Assembly: GCF_900090225.1 (NCBI RefSeq)
Contig: NZ_FMHY01000002.1
Location: 2,418,001 to 2,482,000, forward strand
Source: Micromonospora eburnea
GTDB lineage: Bacteria > Actinomycetota > Actinomycetes > Mycobacteriales > Micromonosporaceae
DNA: 64,000 nucleotides
Direction of reading: 5' to 3'
Shown: in pieces, positions 15,950-27,100 of the stretch
How the letters are laid out: each line of letters begins with the position of its first letter
How positions within the stretch are numbered: the stretch's first letter is position 1
Notes under the pieces: model-generated
What the model saw: the letters and a program-made list of their open reading frames with translations, nothing else
Told to the model about the DNA's origin: nothing
The model's database searches: none
Made by a program: the position numbers and the translations under genes

Positions 15950-18130
15950 ATGCGTCCGGTCCTGATCTACCCCCCGTTGACCGACCCGACCTGCGGCTAC
16001 CACTCGCTGTGTTACCTGGACTCCTACGCCCGGGCACAGGGACAGGCGGCGGCCACCATCATCGACGCCAACATCGAGGCGTTCCACCACTCCTACACCG
16101 ACCTGCCGTACGACTGGCTGACCCGGCAGGCGTCGGTCCCCTCCGCGTTCGACGATCGGATGTCGCCCGGCGCGGCTGCCGCGATGCGGTTGCGTGCCGG
16201 TCTGGTGTCGCCCGAGCAGACCGCCGACGCCGTTCGGGTGTTACGGGACCCGCTGCGCTTCTACGACTACTCGCAGTACCAGAACGCTGTCGAGACCATC
16301 GCCGGTTGGATGAACACGCTGGGCGCGGCGGGGCTGCCCGGCCAGTTCCACAACGGCTTCGAATTCCAACCGTACGACCGGTTCAACTCGTCGTCCGTCC
16401 GGGACCTCACCGACGAGGCGATGCTCGCCCGGCTGAGTAACGCGTTCACCCCGTACTATCGCGAGGAGCTGCTGCCCCGGCTGGTCGCCGGCGGCCACGA
16501 CGTGGTCGGCGTCAACATCACCTTTGTCTCGCAGCTGCCGTTCGCGCTGTGGATGGCGCGGCTGATCCGCCGGGCACTGCCGGACGCGTTCCTGGTCGCC
16601 GGGGGCACCGAGGTCTCCGACGTCTGGAAGTACGCGCTGGACAAGAGCATGGTGTTCCAGATCTTCGACGTGTTCGACGCGCTGGTGGTCGGCGAGGGCG
16701 AGACCGCGTACGTGGAGATCCTCGACGCCCTCGACGCGGGCCGGCTGCCCAGCGGCCACCCCAACGTCCGGCTGCACCCGAGGTACGGCATCGGCCGGGC
16801 CCTGCCGATGTTCAAGTACGAGCAGCTCGCCACCCTGCCGACGCCGGACTACTCGACGCTGCCGTGGGAGCAGTACCTGAGCCCGGAGCCGTTCGTGTAC
16901 TACTCGCCGACCCGGGGCTGCTACTGGAACAAGTGCACGTTCTGCGACTACGGCCTCAACGGCGACAGCCCGACCAGCCCCTGGCGGCAGGGTCCGGTCG
17001 ACAAGATGGTCTCCGACGTCACGGCGATCTCGCAGTTCGCCAGGTTCATCTACTTCTCGGTGGACGTACTGGCGCCGGCGACCATCCTGCGCTTCGCCGA
17101 GCGGGTGGTCGAGTCGGAGCTGGACTTCCGGTGGGGGGCCGAGATCCGCCTGGAGAAATACTGGTCGGTCGAGCGGTGCCGCACTCTGAAGGACAGCGGG
17201 TGTGTCTCCGTCTCGGTGGGCTTCGAGTCGGCGAGCCAACGCATCCTCGACCTGATCGACAAGGGCACCACCCCGGCCCAGGTGTCGCAGACGATAGATG
17301 CCATGACACAGGCCGGCATCGGCGTGCAGATGATGGGGTTCACCGGCTTCCCCTCGGAGACGGCGGACGAGGCCATGGAGTCGATCAGTTTCCTGCGCGA
17401 GCACCGCGAGTTGTGGACGTTCGGCGGACTGGGCACGTTCATGCTCACCGCCGGGGCGATCGTCGCCAAGCAACCCGAACGGTTCGGGCTGCGTAACGTC
17501 GTGCCGTATCCCGACCACGACATCGCTCGGGCCCTCAGCTTCGAGCAGATCGACGGCACGCTGGACGAGGGTGAGCTGGCCAAACTGGAGGAGGCGAAGG
17601 CGGCTCTGACGAGCAACGACCTCGGACGGCCCTGGGTCGGCGGGACGGACTGCGCGCACACCTACCTCTACCAGGACCGGTACGGCATGGACATCCTGAA
17701 GGTGGTGGGGCCCGCCCAGCCGGACCGCGCGGCCCGCTACGTCCTCAACGGCACGCTGATCCGCCGTCCCGAGCCCGAGGTGGTGCGGCAGTACCAGTAC
17801 TTCTACTGGTCCGGCCGCAACAGCTCCGACCGGCCGGGCCGGTTCGCCTTCCGGCGAATCGACGGTCGGCTGTATCTCATCCCGGACGCCCTGGTGCCCC
17901 TGCTCCAACTGTTTGCCGTGCCACGCGATCTCCCGGCGGCGGAACTCGCGCTCACCGGCGTACCACCGTCCGTCGCCCGGCAGGCGTGGGACTTCATCGT
18001 CGGCCGCCGGCTGGTACGCCCCGAGCCTCCGGGGTCACCCTCGATGAAGCTCAACCCGCCCGGCGCAGCGGACGGGCCCGGCCTGGGCTCCGGCCCGAGA
18101 TTCAGGTCGTCGGGGCGACCACCCGGATGA
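15950..18130 (+). CDS. B12-binding-type radical SAM enzyme
   Basis: 726 residues from the ATG behind AAAAGGAGA; a GTG 36 bp earlier has no such site. An N-terminal cobalamin-binding-type Rossmann domain (about 1-245, LIRRALPDAFLVAGGTEVSDVW, ALVVGEGETAYVEIL) precedes a radical SAM core whose cluster motif is C-x4-C-x2-C (RGCYWNKCTFCDYGLNG, first Cys about residue 324). That differs from the common Cx3Cx2C. The FC-x2-GLNG tail recalls RiPP-maturation radical SAM proteins. The C-terminus has a YFYWSGRNSSDRPGRFAFRRIDGR domain. It lies 35 bp after the membrane protein on the same strand. B12 radical SAM enzymes often methylate unactivated carbons; Val residues of the core are plausible targets. 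An in-frame TTA at 16241-16243 suggests bldA control. The 3' end overlaps the convergent lipoprotein gene by 29 bp. Confidence 0.83.
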   Translation: MRPVLIYPPLTDPTCGYHSLCYLDSYARAQGQAAATIIDANIEAFHHSYTDLPYDWLTRQASVPSAFDDRMSPGAAAAMRLRAGLVSPEQTADAVRVLRDPLRFYDYSQYQNAVETIAGWMNTLGAAGLPGQFHNGFEFQPYDRFNSSSVRDLTDEAMLARLSNAFTPYYREELLPRLVAGGHDVVGVNITFVSQLPFALWMARLIRRALPDAFLVAGGTEVSDVWKYALDKSMVFQIFDVFDALVVGEGETAYVEILDALDAGRLPSGHPNVRLHPRYGIGRALPMFKYEQLATLPTPDYSTLPWEQYLSPEPFVYYSPTRGCYWNKCTFCDYGLNGDSPTSPWRQGPVDKMVSDVTAISQFARFIYFSVDVLAPATILRFAERVVESELDFRWGAEIRLEKYWSVERCRTLKDSGCVSVSVGFESASQRILDLIDKGTTPAQVSQTIDAMTQAGIGVQMMGFTGFPSETADEAMESISFLREHRELWTFGGLGTFMLTAGAIVAKQPERFGLRNVVPYPDHDIARALSFEQIDGTLDEGELAKLEEAKAALTSNDLGRPWVGGTDCAHTYLYQDRYGMDILKVVGPAQPDRAARYVLNGTLIRRPEPEVVRQYQYFYWSGRNSSDRPGRFAFRRIDGRLYLIPDALVPLLQLFAVPRDLPAAELALTGVPPSVARQAWDFIVGRRLVRPEPPGSPSMKLNPPGAADGPGLGSGPRFRSSGRPPG

Positions 18131-18554
18131 TGCTCGCCCCGCTCACCGTGCTGCCGTCGCTGACCACGGCGGTGACGAGATTGTAGTAACCGGGTTCGGC
18201 ATCGGTGCCGATCACGATGGTGCTGACGGGGCGTTCGTCGGGCCCGCCAGAAGGACGAACCGGTGCAGCCTCGAAGGTGGCCGGCCCCGGGTCTGCCGCG
18301 GCCTTGAGGTCACCTGTCGTGGCGTACGGACCGGTCAGGCGCGCGGTCAGCTCGACCTGCGGCGGGGCCACGGCAGGCTGCTCCGGGGACTCGACCGTCC
18401 AGTGCACGGTCAAGGTCTGCCCAGGCTGGTACGGCCTGTCGATGTCTCCCGCCTCGCAGCAGCTGTACGTCACCGACGTGGCCCCTTCCGGGCCGGCGGG
18501 CTCGGTGCCGCAGGCTGCCAGCAACGGCAGGACAAGGCAGGCGAGGAACCGCAT
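18102..18554 (-). CDS. Small secreted lipoprotein
   Basis: 150 residues from the ATG that gives a classic lipoprotein signal: MRFLACLVLPLLAACG, with lipobox LAAC (cleavage before Cys15). The mature part is a small beta-rich domain (QTLTVHWTVESPEQP; PGYYNLVTAVVSDG) with a Cys pair (SYSCCEAG at about 30). The function is unknown. Its 3' end overlaps the radical SAM gene by 29 bp on the opposite strand. About 268 bp separate its start from the divergent AfsR-like gene. Confidence 0.65.
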   Translation of the reverse strand: MRFLACLVLPLLAACGTEPAGPEGATSVTYSCCEAGDIDRPYQPGQTLTVHWTVESPEQPAVAPPQVELTARLTGPYATTGDLKAAADPGPATFEAAPVRPSGGPDERPVSTIVIGTDAEPGYYNLVTAVVSDGSTVSGASIIRVVAPTT

Positions 18555-18822
18555 CCGAGACACGTTCACACAGCGGATCGTACGAGCCCCGCGCCAGCGA
18601 CGGTCAGCCGGCGACCGCCAGGTTCGCGGCCGGCCGGCGACGCGGGACAGCGAGCAGAACGAAGCCTCGATCACAGAGGACGGTGCGGTAGCCGTCCGAT
18701 GCCAGGCGGTGAGACACGATCACCGGCACGGGTCACCTTTAAGCTGTTCGTTCATCGTCTTGTCGGCCGATGACCCGCTTCTCTAGCCTGAGCCGCTTGA
18801 GGTCCGGCGGGGGAGCGACGCG

Positions 18823-20667
18823 ATGGAACTGCAGATTCGGCTCTTGGGTCCGGTCGAAGTCTTCACCGGCGGCCAGGATGTCACCCCTGGAGGGGCCAAG
18901 CGGCGGGCGGTTCTGGCGGGGTTGGCGCTCGAGGCGAATCGGCCCGTCTCGCTGACCCGGTTGGCCGGCATGGTGTGGTCCGACGTCCCGCCGGCCTCCG
19001 CCGTGGCCAACCTGCGATCCCACGTCGCCGCGCTGCGGCGCACGGTGGGCCCTCGCCTCATCGCCCGCCCGCAGGCGTACGAGTTGCAGTTGACGGCGCA
19101 TGAGCTGGACGTGACCGAGTTCCAGCGGCTGGCGGGGGAGGGCCGCGCCATGCTGGCCACGCATGACCCGGTCGGTGCCATCGGGAGACTGGGGAGCGCC
19201 CTGGCGCAGTGGCGTGGCGCCTGCGGCGACGGCCTGCCGCGCGGCACGGCCCTGGACAATCGCTGGGCGAGCCTCGACGAGCAGCGGCTACAGGTCTTCG
19301 AGGAGTTGGCCGAGGCCCGACTGGCCGCCGGCCAGCATGCGCAGATGCTGGCTGAGCTGCGTGGCCACGTCGCCGCACACCCGTTGCGGGAGCGGGCCTG
19401 GGCACAGCTCATGCTCGTCCTCTATCGCTGTGGGGACGTGCCGGCGGCGCTTGCCGTCTACCAGGATGCGCGGGCCGTCTTCAGCGAGCAGCTCGGCATC
19501 GAGCCCGGTGGCGAGTTGACCGGCCTGCACCGCGCGGTGCTCGACCGGGCACCGGAGTTGTCGTGGACGACCCCGGCCGGGCCCGCGGTCGTGCCGGCCG
19601 CGCCGGCCGAGGTGGGGCCGTCCGTCGGGTGGGCGGTGCCGCGCGAGCTTCCGGCGGACCTGGTCACCTTCGTCGCCCGTCCCCGGGAGACTGCGGACGT
19701 CGTCGCCGCCCTGCGCGGTCCGGCACCGGCCGCAGTGGTCGTCACCGGCGCAGCGGGCAGCGGCAAGACGGCGCTGGCGGTCCGCGCCGCGCACCAGGTG
19801 GCCGCCGACTTCCCCGACGGGCAGGTCTTCGTGGACCTCGACCACCGGACCGCGGTGACGCCGGGTGAGGTGCTGGCCCGGGTGCTGCGCGCGTTGGGGG
19901 TGCCGGCGGCCGAGGTGCCCGAGAACGCCGACGAGCGGGCCGGCTGGTTCCGGTCGATGGTGGCCGGGCGCCGGTTGTTGGTGGTCGTGGACGGTGTCAC
20001 GAGGGCGGCCCAGGTACGGGCGCTGCTTCCCGCCGGTACGGGGCCCGCCCTGATCGCTGTCGCCTCCCGGCGTCTGGGCAGCCTGGACGGCGTTCGCCGG
20101 GTGACGTTGCGGCCGCTGGGCGTGGCGCAGGCGCGGGACCTGCTCGCCACCATCGTGGGACGGCAACGGCTGACGGCCGATGGCGCGGCGATGGCGGAAC
20201 TGGTCGGACTGTGCGCCGGCTCGGTGCTGGCGTTGCGGGTCGCCGGTGCGCGCCTGGCGCGCTGGCCGGCCATGCCGGTGGCCGCCCTCGTCGCCCAGCT
20301 CGGCGACGACCGCCACCGGCTCGACCTGCTCGCCGACGAGGACCTGTCGGTGCGCGCCAGCCTGGCCAGTACCGTTGCCGCCGTCCGCGCCGAGGACGAG
20401 CTGGCCGGCCCGATTCTGGCCCTGCTCGGTGCCCACCCCGACACGCCGGATCTGGTGGACCGGGCCGCCACCCAGCTCGGGGTCAGCACCCAGCGGATCC
20501 GGCGAGCGTTGGACAGCCTCGTCGACGCTCACCTGCTCGCTCCGGACGGTTCCGCCGGCCACCGCCTGCCGGCGCTGGTCCGCGAGTACCTGGCCGAGCT
20601 GGCCGCCGTGCCGGCCACACCCCCGTACGCCCTGGCGGGCCCCCGGATCAACCCGGTCGCTGCCTGA
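18823..20667 (+). CDS. AfsR-like regulator: SARP domain plus NB-ARC ATPase
   Basis: 614 residues. A winged-helix DNA-binding domain (residues 1-95, IRLLGPVEVFTGG through NLRSHVAALRRTVG) and BTAD (about 100-245, ending ALAVYQDARAVFSEQLGIEPGG) are followed by an NB-ARC ATPase with Walker A VVTGAAGSGKTAL near residue 306 and Walker B RRLLVVVDGV. It stops before the TPR repeats of full AfsR, which are longer. It is divergent from the lipoprotein gene. It could act on the nearby RiPP genes or elsewhere; position alone does not settle it. Confidence 0.85.
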   Translation: MELQIRLLGPVEVFTGGQDVTPGGAKRRAVLAGLALEANRPVSLTRLAGMVWSDVPPASAVANLRSHVAALRRTVGPRLIARPQAYELQLTAHELDVTEFQRLAGEGRAMLATHDPVGAIGRLGSALAQWRGACGDGLPRGTALDNRWASLDEQRLQVFEELAEARLAAGQHAQMLAELRGHVAAHPLRERAWAQLMLVLYRCGDVPAALAVYQDARAVFSEQLGIEPGGELTGLHRAVLDRAPELSWTTPAGPAVVPAAPAEVGPSVGWAVPRELPADLVTFVARPRETADVVAALRGPAPAAVVVTGAAGSGKTALAVRAAHQVAADFPDGQVFVDLDHRTAVTPGEVLARVLRALGVPAAEVPENADERAGWFRSMVAGRRLLVVVDGVTRAAQVRALLPAGTGPALIAVASRRLGSLDGVRRVTLRPLGVAQARDLLATIVGRQRLTADGAAMAELVGLCAGSVLALRVAGARLARWPAMPVAALVAQLGDDRHRLDLLADEDLSVRASLASTVAAVRAEDELAGPILALLGAHPDTPDLVDRAATQLGVSTQRIRRALDSLVDAHLLAPDGSAGHRLPALVREYLAELAAVPATPPYALAGPRINPVAA

Positions 20668-20833
20668 GCGGCGGAGCGTCGCCGCGTAAACCTGCTGACC
20701 CGCAACGTGGCCCCTCGGCCGCTCCTGTCGTGCCGGCTGGTGTCGAGCCGGAATGTATCTCGACGATATCGATGCGTATAGAAGGCGTTCCTAGCCTGCA
20801 CTCGTCGTGTCTCCAAGGGACCGGAGGGTGGCG

Positions 20834-21127
20834 GTGAAGGGACGATCACGGGGCCTCCTGATCGGGGGGCTGGTGGTGGCCATGGTGGCCACGTTGGGTG
20901 GGATGGAGGCGCTACCGGGCCGTGATTCCGGCCGAGCCGATCAGGCGGCGGGTGGCGACAAGGATGAGTCGGGTGGCCTGCTGTCGCGGCTGGGGGACGC
21001 CGCGCGTGGGCTGGCCGACGGTGGCGAAGGCCGGGCGCGGCCGGAGGTGGTCGGCGCCGGGTTGTTCCAGGCGGAGAAGCCGCTGGCGGGCAAACGTGGC
21101 CGGCGCAGAAGCGGGTCAGGGAGTTGA
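20834..21127 (+). CDS. Signal-bearing N-terminus of the RHS protein, out of frame
   Basis: 97 residues from the GTG behind GGAGGG. A short basic start and a hydrophobic helix (GLLIGGLVVAMVATLGG) look like a signal peptide or anchor. The rest (LLSRLGDAARGL, then QAEKPLAGKRG) is the kind of linker found just before the first domain of secreted YD-repeat proteins. The frame then stops at TGA 21125, while the next frame upstream of 21124 encodes PAQKRVRELTGERTANTR, the natural continuation. So this is probably the 5' part of the RHS gene, separated by a -1-type frameshift between about 21076 and 21124. A real two-gene arrangement with a TTGA overlap cannot be excluded. Confidence 0.55.
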   Translation: MKGRSRGLLIGGLVVAMVATLGGMEALPGRDSGRADQAAGGDKDESGGLLSRLGDAARGLADGGEGRARPEVVGAGLFQAEKPLAGKRGRRRSGSGS

Positions 21128-24100
21128 CCGGCGAGCGGACGGCGAACACCAGGACGTACCGGCTCTCGGATGGTCGTACCCAGGCGGAGATCTCGGCGGT
21201 GCCGGTGCACTATCGGGACGCGAAGGGCCGATGGCAGGCGATCGACACCACCGTGCGCCCCACCGGCGACAAGGGATACGTACAGGGCAACCGCACCAAC
21301 ACCTTTACCAGTCTGTTCGGGGACAGCTCGAAGGATCTGGTCCGGTTCGAGGCCGATGGTCGAAGCGTCGAGCTGGGCTTGGCCGGCGCGGCGAGGAGTG
21401 TGACGCCGAGCGCCTCCGGGTCGACGGTGACCTATCCGGGTATCGCCGGTGGCGCCGACGTGGTGTACGACGTCACGTCGACGGCCCTGAAGGAGAAGAT
21501 CGTCCTGGCGAAGGCGCCGGCCGGGCCGGTGTCGTACACGTTCACGCTGCGGACGGTGGGCCTGAGCGCGCAGCAGCGCGCGGACGGTTCGATCGCGTTC
21601 GTCCGCCCGTCCGGTGGTGAGCCGGTGTTCGTGATGCCGGCGCCGTTCATGTACGACTCGAAGGACGACAGGACGTCTCCGCACGGCAGGGTGTGGTCGG
21701 ACAGGGTGACCCAGCGGGTGCGGCAGATGTACGGGCAGACCACCGTCACGGTGTCCGCCGATGCCGGCTGGTTGGCCGATCCGGCGCGGGTGTATCCGGT
21801 GGTGATCGACCCGACCATCAAGATCCAGCCGGTGCCGACGGACGCGCAGGACGTGCAGATCTACTCGGGCGACACCGGCAGGAACTACAACGACACGTAC
21901 CAGTTGAAGGTCGGCACGGACGAGACGCAGACGTGGCGATCGTTGCTGAAGTTCAATCTGGGCTCGATCCCGGCGAACACGGCGATCGACGATGCCCAGT
22001 TGCAGTTGTACTACGACCAGACCCACACCACGTATGCGTACGACGTGCCGATGGAGGCCGGCCGGATCACCTCGGCGTGGAGGGCGGACACCGCGACCTG
22101 GGCGAGCATGGCCGGCAACGTCGCCGGTGCGCCGGCCGCCAACGTCGTGACGGTGGACGACGGGGACGCCGGCACGTCGGTGGTGGGCAGTTGGCCGTAC
22201 TCGGGCAACACCGACATGACGTCGAAGGCGGTCAACGGCGACTACCGGGTGAACAACGACGCCGCGACCGGCGACACGCACACCTGGACGCCGACCCTGA
22301 CCGAGTCGGGCGACTACAAGGTCGAGGTGCACTACGTCGGCGCTTTCGACCGGGCCACCGCCGCCCCCTACACCGTGTACTACTCGGGTGGGTCGAAGAC
22401 GTACCACGTCGACCAGACCACTCCGGACAGCGCCGGCGCGTGGGCGACCCTGGGCGTGCACCCGTTCGTCGCCGGCACCAGCGGCAAGGTCGTGCTGGGT
22501 GATGTGGCGAACAAGGCGGTCATCGCCGACGCCGTCCGGTTCACCAAGGTCGGGGCGTTCAAGGCGAGCGGCAAGTCGAGCGTGTGGAACTCGTTCCCGG
22601 TGCGCAACCTGGTGCAGGACTGGGTCAACGGGACGTACCCGAACCACGGGTTCATGGTCAGGGCGGTGGACGAGGCCACCAAGGGCCGGGGCGGGCCGAT
22701 CTACGAGGCGTCGGAGTACGCGTACGCCAACGACCGGCGCGACCACAACCTGCCGAAGCTGGTCGTCACGTACGGCCGGCCCGGGGTGGCGGTGAACCCG
22801 CCGACGACGGTCACGGCGACCGGCGCGGTGCTGGACTGGCCGGCGTACGTGGATCCGTCCCCGGCCGCGGACGACAACATCGTCGAGTACCAGGTGCACC
22901 GGAGCGTGCTCCAGAACTTCACCCCGTCCGCGGCGACGCTGATCGCCCCGGTGCCGCCGGGCGCACGGACGTACCAGGACACCACGGCGGTCCCGACGGC
23001 GGCGGACAACACCGACCCGATGGCGCGGAAGTTCTACTACTACATGGTGGCGGTGAAGACCGCCGACGGTCGGCTGATCGCCGGTCCGACCCAGCCGGCG
23101 ATGCTGCCCAAGGCCGGGCAGATCACCCGGATCTACCGCACCGGGGTGGAGGACACCACCCTGTCCGCGGCCCGCCCCACCGAGAACGTCGACGTCTACG
23201 GCGGCGCGTCCGGCGATCCCTACGTCTCGCCGGGGAACAACTCGACCTACTACGGCAGGACCCGCGGCCTGGTGAAGTTCCCCGCCCTGGCGGGCATCCC
23301 CACGGACGCCCAGGTCGTCGGCGCCGAGCTGCGGATGTGGAACGCCTACCTCCTCCCGGGCACCAACACCAGCGAGTACGTCGACGTGTACCGGTTGACC
23401 CGGCCGTTCAACCAGACCGGCGCGACCTGGAACACCTCGGACGGCACCACGGCGTGGAGCACCCCGGGCGGTGACTACGACACCGGCTGGAAGGCCGGGT
23501 TCAACGGGTTCACCAACGACCCGGAGTGGGAGACCTGGGACGTCACCTCGCCGGTGAAGGGCTGGCTGACCAGCCCGGCCAGCAACTACGGGCTGCTGCT
23601 GCGTATGCGCGACGAGGCCGCCCAGACCGCGCGGGCGATGCTGCTCTCCGCGGAGGCGCCGGAGCCGATGCTGCGCCCGACGCTGGAGGTCACCTACCTG
23701 GAGCAGACCGCCGAGTCGACCTACTACGCCGCCGAGACCCCGCAACTGCTGGTACCGGACACCAACTACACCGTTCCGGTGACGGTGTCGAACCCGACCC
23801 TGGCCACGTGGAACCCGACCGACTGGGAGATCTCGTACGACTGGAAGCGGGCCGACGGCGTCACCGACGGCGCGGACCCCAGCTTCGAACTCCGTACGCC
23901 GCTGCCGGCGAGCGTTCCGCCCGGCGGCACCGTCGACGTCGCGGCGCAGGTGAAGGCCCCACCGTCGTCGACGGAGGGGAACAAGCGCACCGACTACGTC
24001 ATCGAGTGGGAGCTACGGAACAAGAACACCGGCAAGAAGCTGTCGGAGACCACACCCATCGAGCCGCTGGCGCAGCGGGTGGCGGTGGAGGAGCCGACCT

Positions 24101-27100
24101 CCGACCAGCTCGGTCTGGAGAAGTTCTACTCGTACGCGGGCAAGAACACCGGTGCCGGCGGCACGTTGATGAACAACCTGTACTCCGGCAACACCGTCTG
24201 GTCGTACGACGCGTTCACGAACCCGTCGCGTGGTCTGTCGACGTTCGTGCGGCTGGCGTACAACTCGCTCGACACCTCCGACACGGTCGCCGGCTACGGC
24301 TGGTCGTTGCAGGCGTCGTCGCTGATGCGGCTCGGCACACCGCTGGACTTCCACCCGAACCAGAATCCGACGAAGGTCACCATGACCGATGGTGACGGCA
24401 CCAGCCACTGGTTCACCTGGGACGCGACCACCTCGACGTGGAAGAGCCCGAAGGGCGTGCACCTGTATCTGGAGAAGGTCACCAGCCTCGACTGCAAGCC
24501 GAACACGCAGGAGCCGAAGGCGTGGCGGCTGACCAGGCCGGACCGTACGCAGTTCTACTACGACTGCGAGGGTTTCCTGTCCAGCGCGGTGGACAACAAC
24601 GGCAACGAACTGGTGTTCACCTACGAGGAGCGCAAGTCGAACAACGCGCCGACGAAGTTCCTCCGCTACCTCACCGACCCGTCCGGCCGGCGGACGCTGA
24701 CCGTCGACTACTACGTCAAGGGCCAGGACTACGACTACATCGACGACACCAACTGGACCCGGAAATCGGCGACCAAGCTGACCAACCCGAAGATCATTGA
24801 CCACGTCTCGCAGCTCACCGACATCTCGGGCCGGAAGATGACCTTCACCTACACGGACAAGGGTCTGCTCGGTGAGCTGGTCGACGGCGCCGGGTCGACG
24901 AGCGGTGCGGCGAAGGTGTTCAGGTTCGCCTACGACATGACGCAGGGGAACAAGAACGTCAAGCTGGTCAAGGTCACCGACCCGCGTGGTAACGCCACCG
25001 GTCTGACGTACAACTATCCGCAGACCGGGGACGACCCGAAGTTCCACTGGACCACGAAGTCGTACCGGGACCGGCTGCTCAACGACACCACCTTTGGCTA
25101 CCTCGACCCGGACGGTCCGCAGGGCAGGAACATCAACACCACGGTTACCGACGCGGAGAACCACGCCACCGTCTACCAACTGGACGGCTTCGGCCGCCCG
25201 TACCAGACGACGGACGCGAAGAACCAGGTCACCAAAATCGAATGGGACGACGACCACAACGTCGCCAAGCTCACCGAGCCCAACGGCGCCGCGTCGACAT
25301 GGACGTACGACGCCAAGACCGGTTACCCCACCGAGATCAGGGACGCCGAGGCGGTCAGGAACGGTTGGCCGGGCACGGTGTTGACCTACCAGCGTCAGCT
25401 CAACGGCTACGTGGCCGACCTGACCGAGAAAACCAGCTCGGCGGGCCGGAAGTGGACCTTCGGGTACGAGCCCGACGGTGACCTGTCCTGGGTGGTCGAT
25501 CCGATCGGCAACACCACCCCGGCGGCGGACGACTACAAGACGTCCTACACCTACGACGCGTGGGGGCAGATGCTGACGGCGACCGACGCCAACGGCAACA
25601 CCACCGGGTACGACCAGTTCGATCCGAACGGCTACCCGCAGATCATCATCGACGCGGACCGCAAGCAGACGAAGTTCGTCTACGACGTACGGGGCCAGGT
25701 CCGCAAGGTCACCGACGCGCTCGACCACGACACCACCCAGAGCTACGACACGTTCGGTCGCCCGCTGGAGAACAGGGTGGCCAAGAAGCAGGCCGGCGAC
25801 GACTGGATCACCACTCCGGCACCGACGTACGACGCGAACGACAACGTCGTCGAGTCGACTGCGGCGAACGGCGCCGTCACCACGGCCTTCTACGACGCGG
25901 CCGATCAGCTCATGTGGACCAGGGCCCCGGTCGACGTCGTGGGCGACCCGGAGCGCAAGACCTCCTACACCTACGACAAGGTCGGCAACCTGAGAACCAC
26001 CACCGAGCCGAAGGGCAACCTGACGCCGCAGGCCGGTGACCACACCACCACCAACGCCTACGACCCGATCTACCAGCTCACCAGCGTCACCAACGCCAAG
26101 GGTGAGCCGATCACCTACGAGTACGACAACGCCGGCAACGTCGTCACCGTGGTCGACCCGCGTAAGAACGCCACCACCGACCCGGCCGACTACACCAGCA
26201 AGATGGAGTACGACCGGGCGCACCGGGTCACCAAGACCATCGACGCGATCGGCAAGTTCACCACCAACACCTACGACCGCGACGGTCTGGTCACCGCGAC
26301 CACCGACCAGTCGGGCAACACCACCGAGGTCACCCTCGACGCCCGGGGCATGCCCACCGAGGTGAGGGTGCCGCACAAGTACGACGGCGCCACCATCACC
26401 TACCGCACCACCCGGTACGAGTACGACCAGGTCGGCAACCAGACCAAGGTGATCACCCCGCGCGGCGTGGCCACCACCGACGACCCGGACGACTTCGCCA
26501 CCGTCACCGTCTACGACAAGCTCAACCGGGTCAAGGAAACCCACACCGCCTACGACAAGGACGACGCGCGCTACCAGACCGCCGACGTCACCACCTACAC
26601 CTACGACGCAGTCGGCCGCCTGATCACCCTGTCCGCGCCACCGTCGGCCGGGCAGACAGTTCGGAACGACACCACCTACACCTACTACGACAACGGCTGG
26701 ACGAAGTCGTCCACCGATCCGTGGGACATCGTCACCGCCTACGACTACAACAAGCTCGGTGCCCAGACCTCAAGGACGGTCACCTCGGCGGGTGGGTCGT
26801 CGAACCGGACCATGACCTGGTCCTACTTCCCCGACGGCAAACTGGCGACCCGCACCGACGACGGCGTGCCCGTCGGCCAGCAGGTCGTCCTGGTCGACAA
26901 CTCCGACTTCAACAACACCTCGACCACCGGCACCGGCACCTGGACCGCCGCCGACACCGCAACCGGCAGATACGGCACCGACTACGCCACCCGCCCGGCC
27001 GGCACCGGCACCAACACCTTCACCTGGCAACTCAACGTCCCGCAGGCCGGCACGTACGAGGTGTTCGCCTACTACCCGCAGGTCACCGGGGCGGCCACCG

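Noticed and set aside
21070..21127. Programmed -1 frameshift in the RHS gene
   Set aside because: No X-XXY-YYZ slippery heptamer in the right frame; sequence error or mutation is at least as likely.
20941..26544. Very long open frames antisense to the RHS gene
   Set aside because: They mirror the high-GC codon bias of the RHS gene, have no credible domains, and the sense frame has clear YD repeats.
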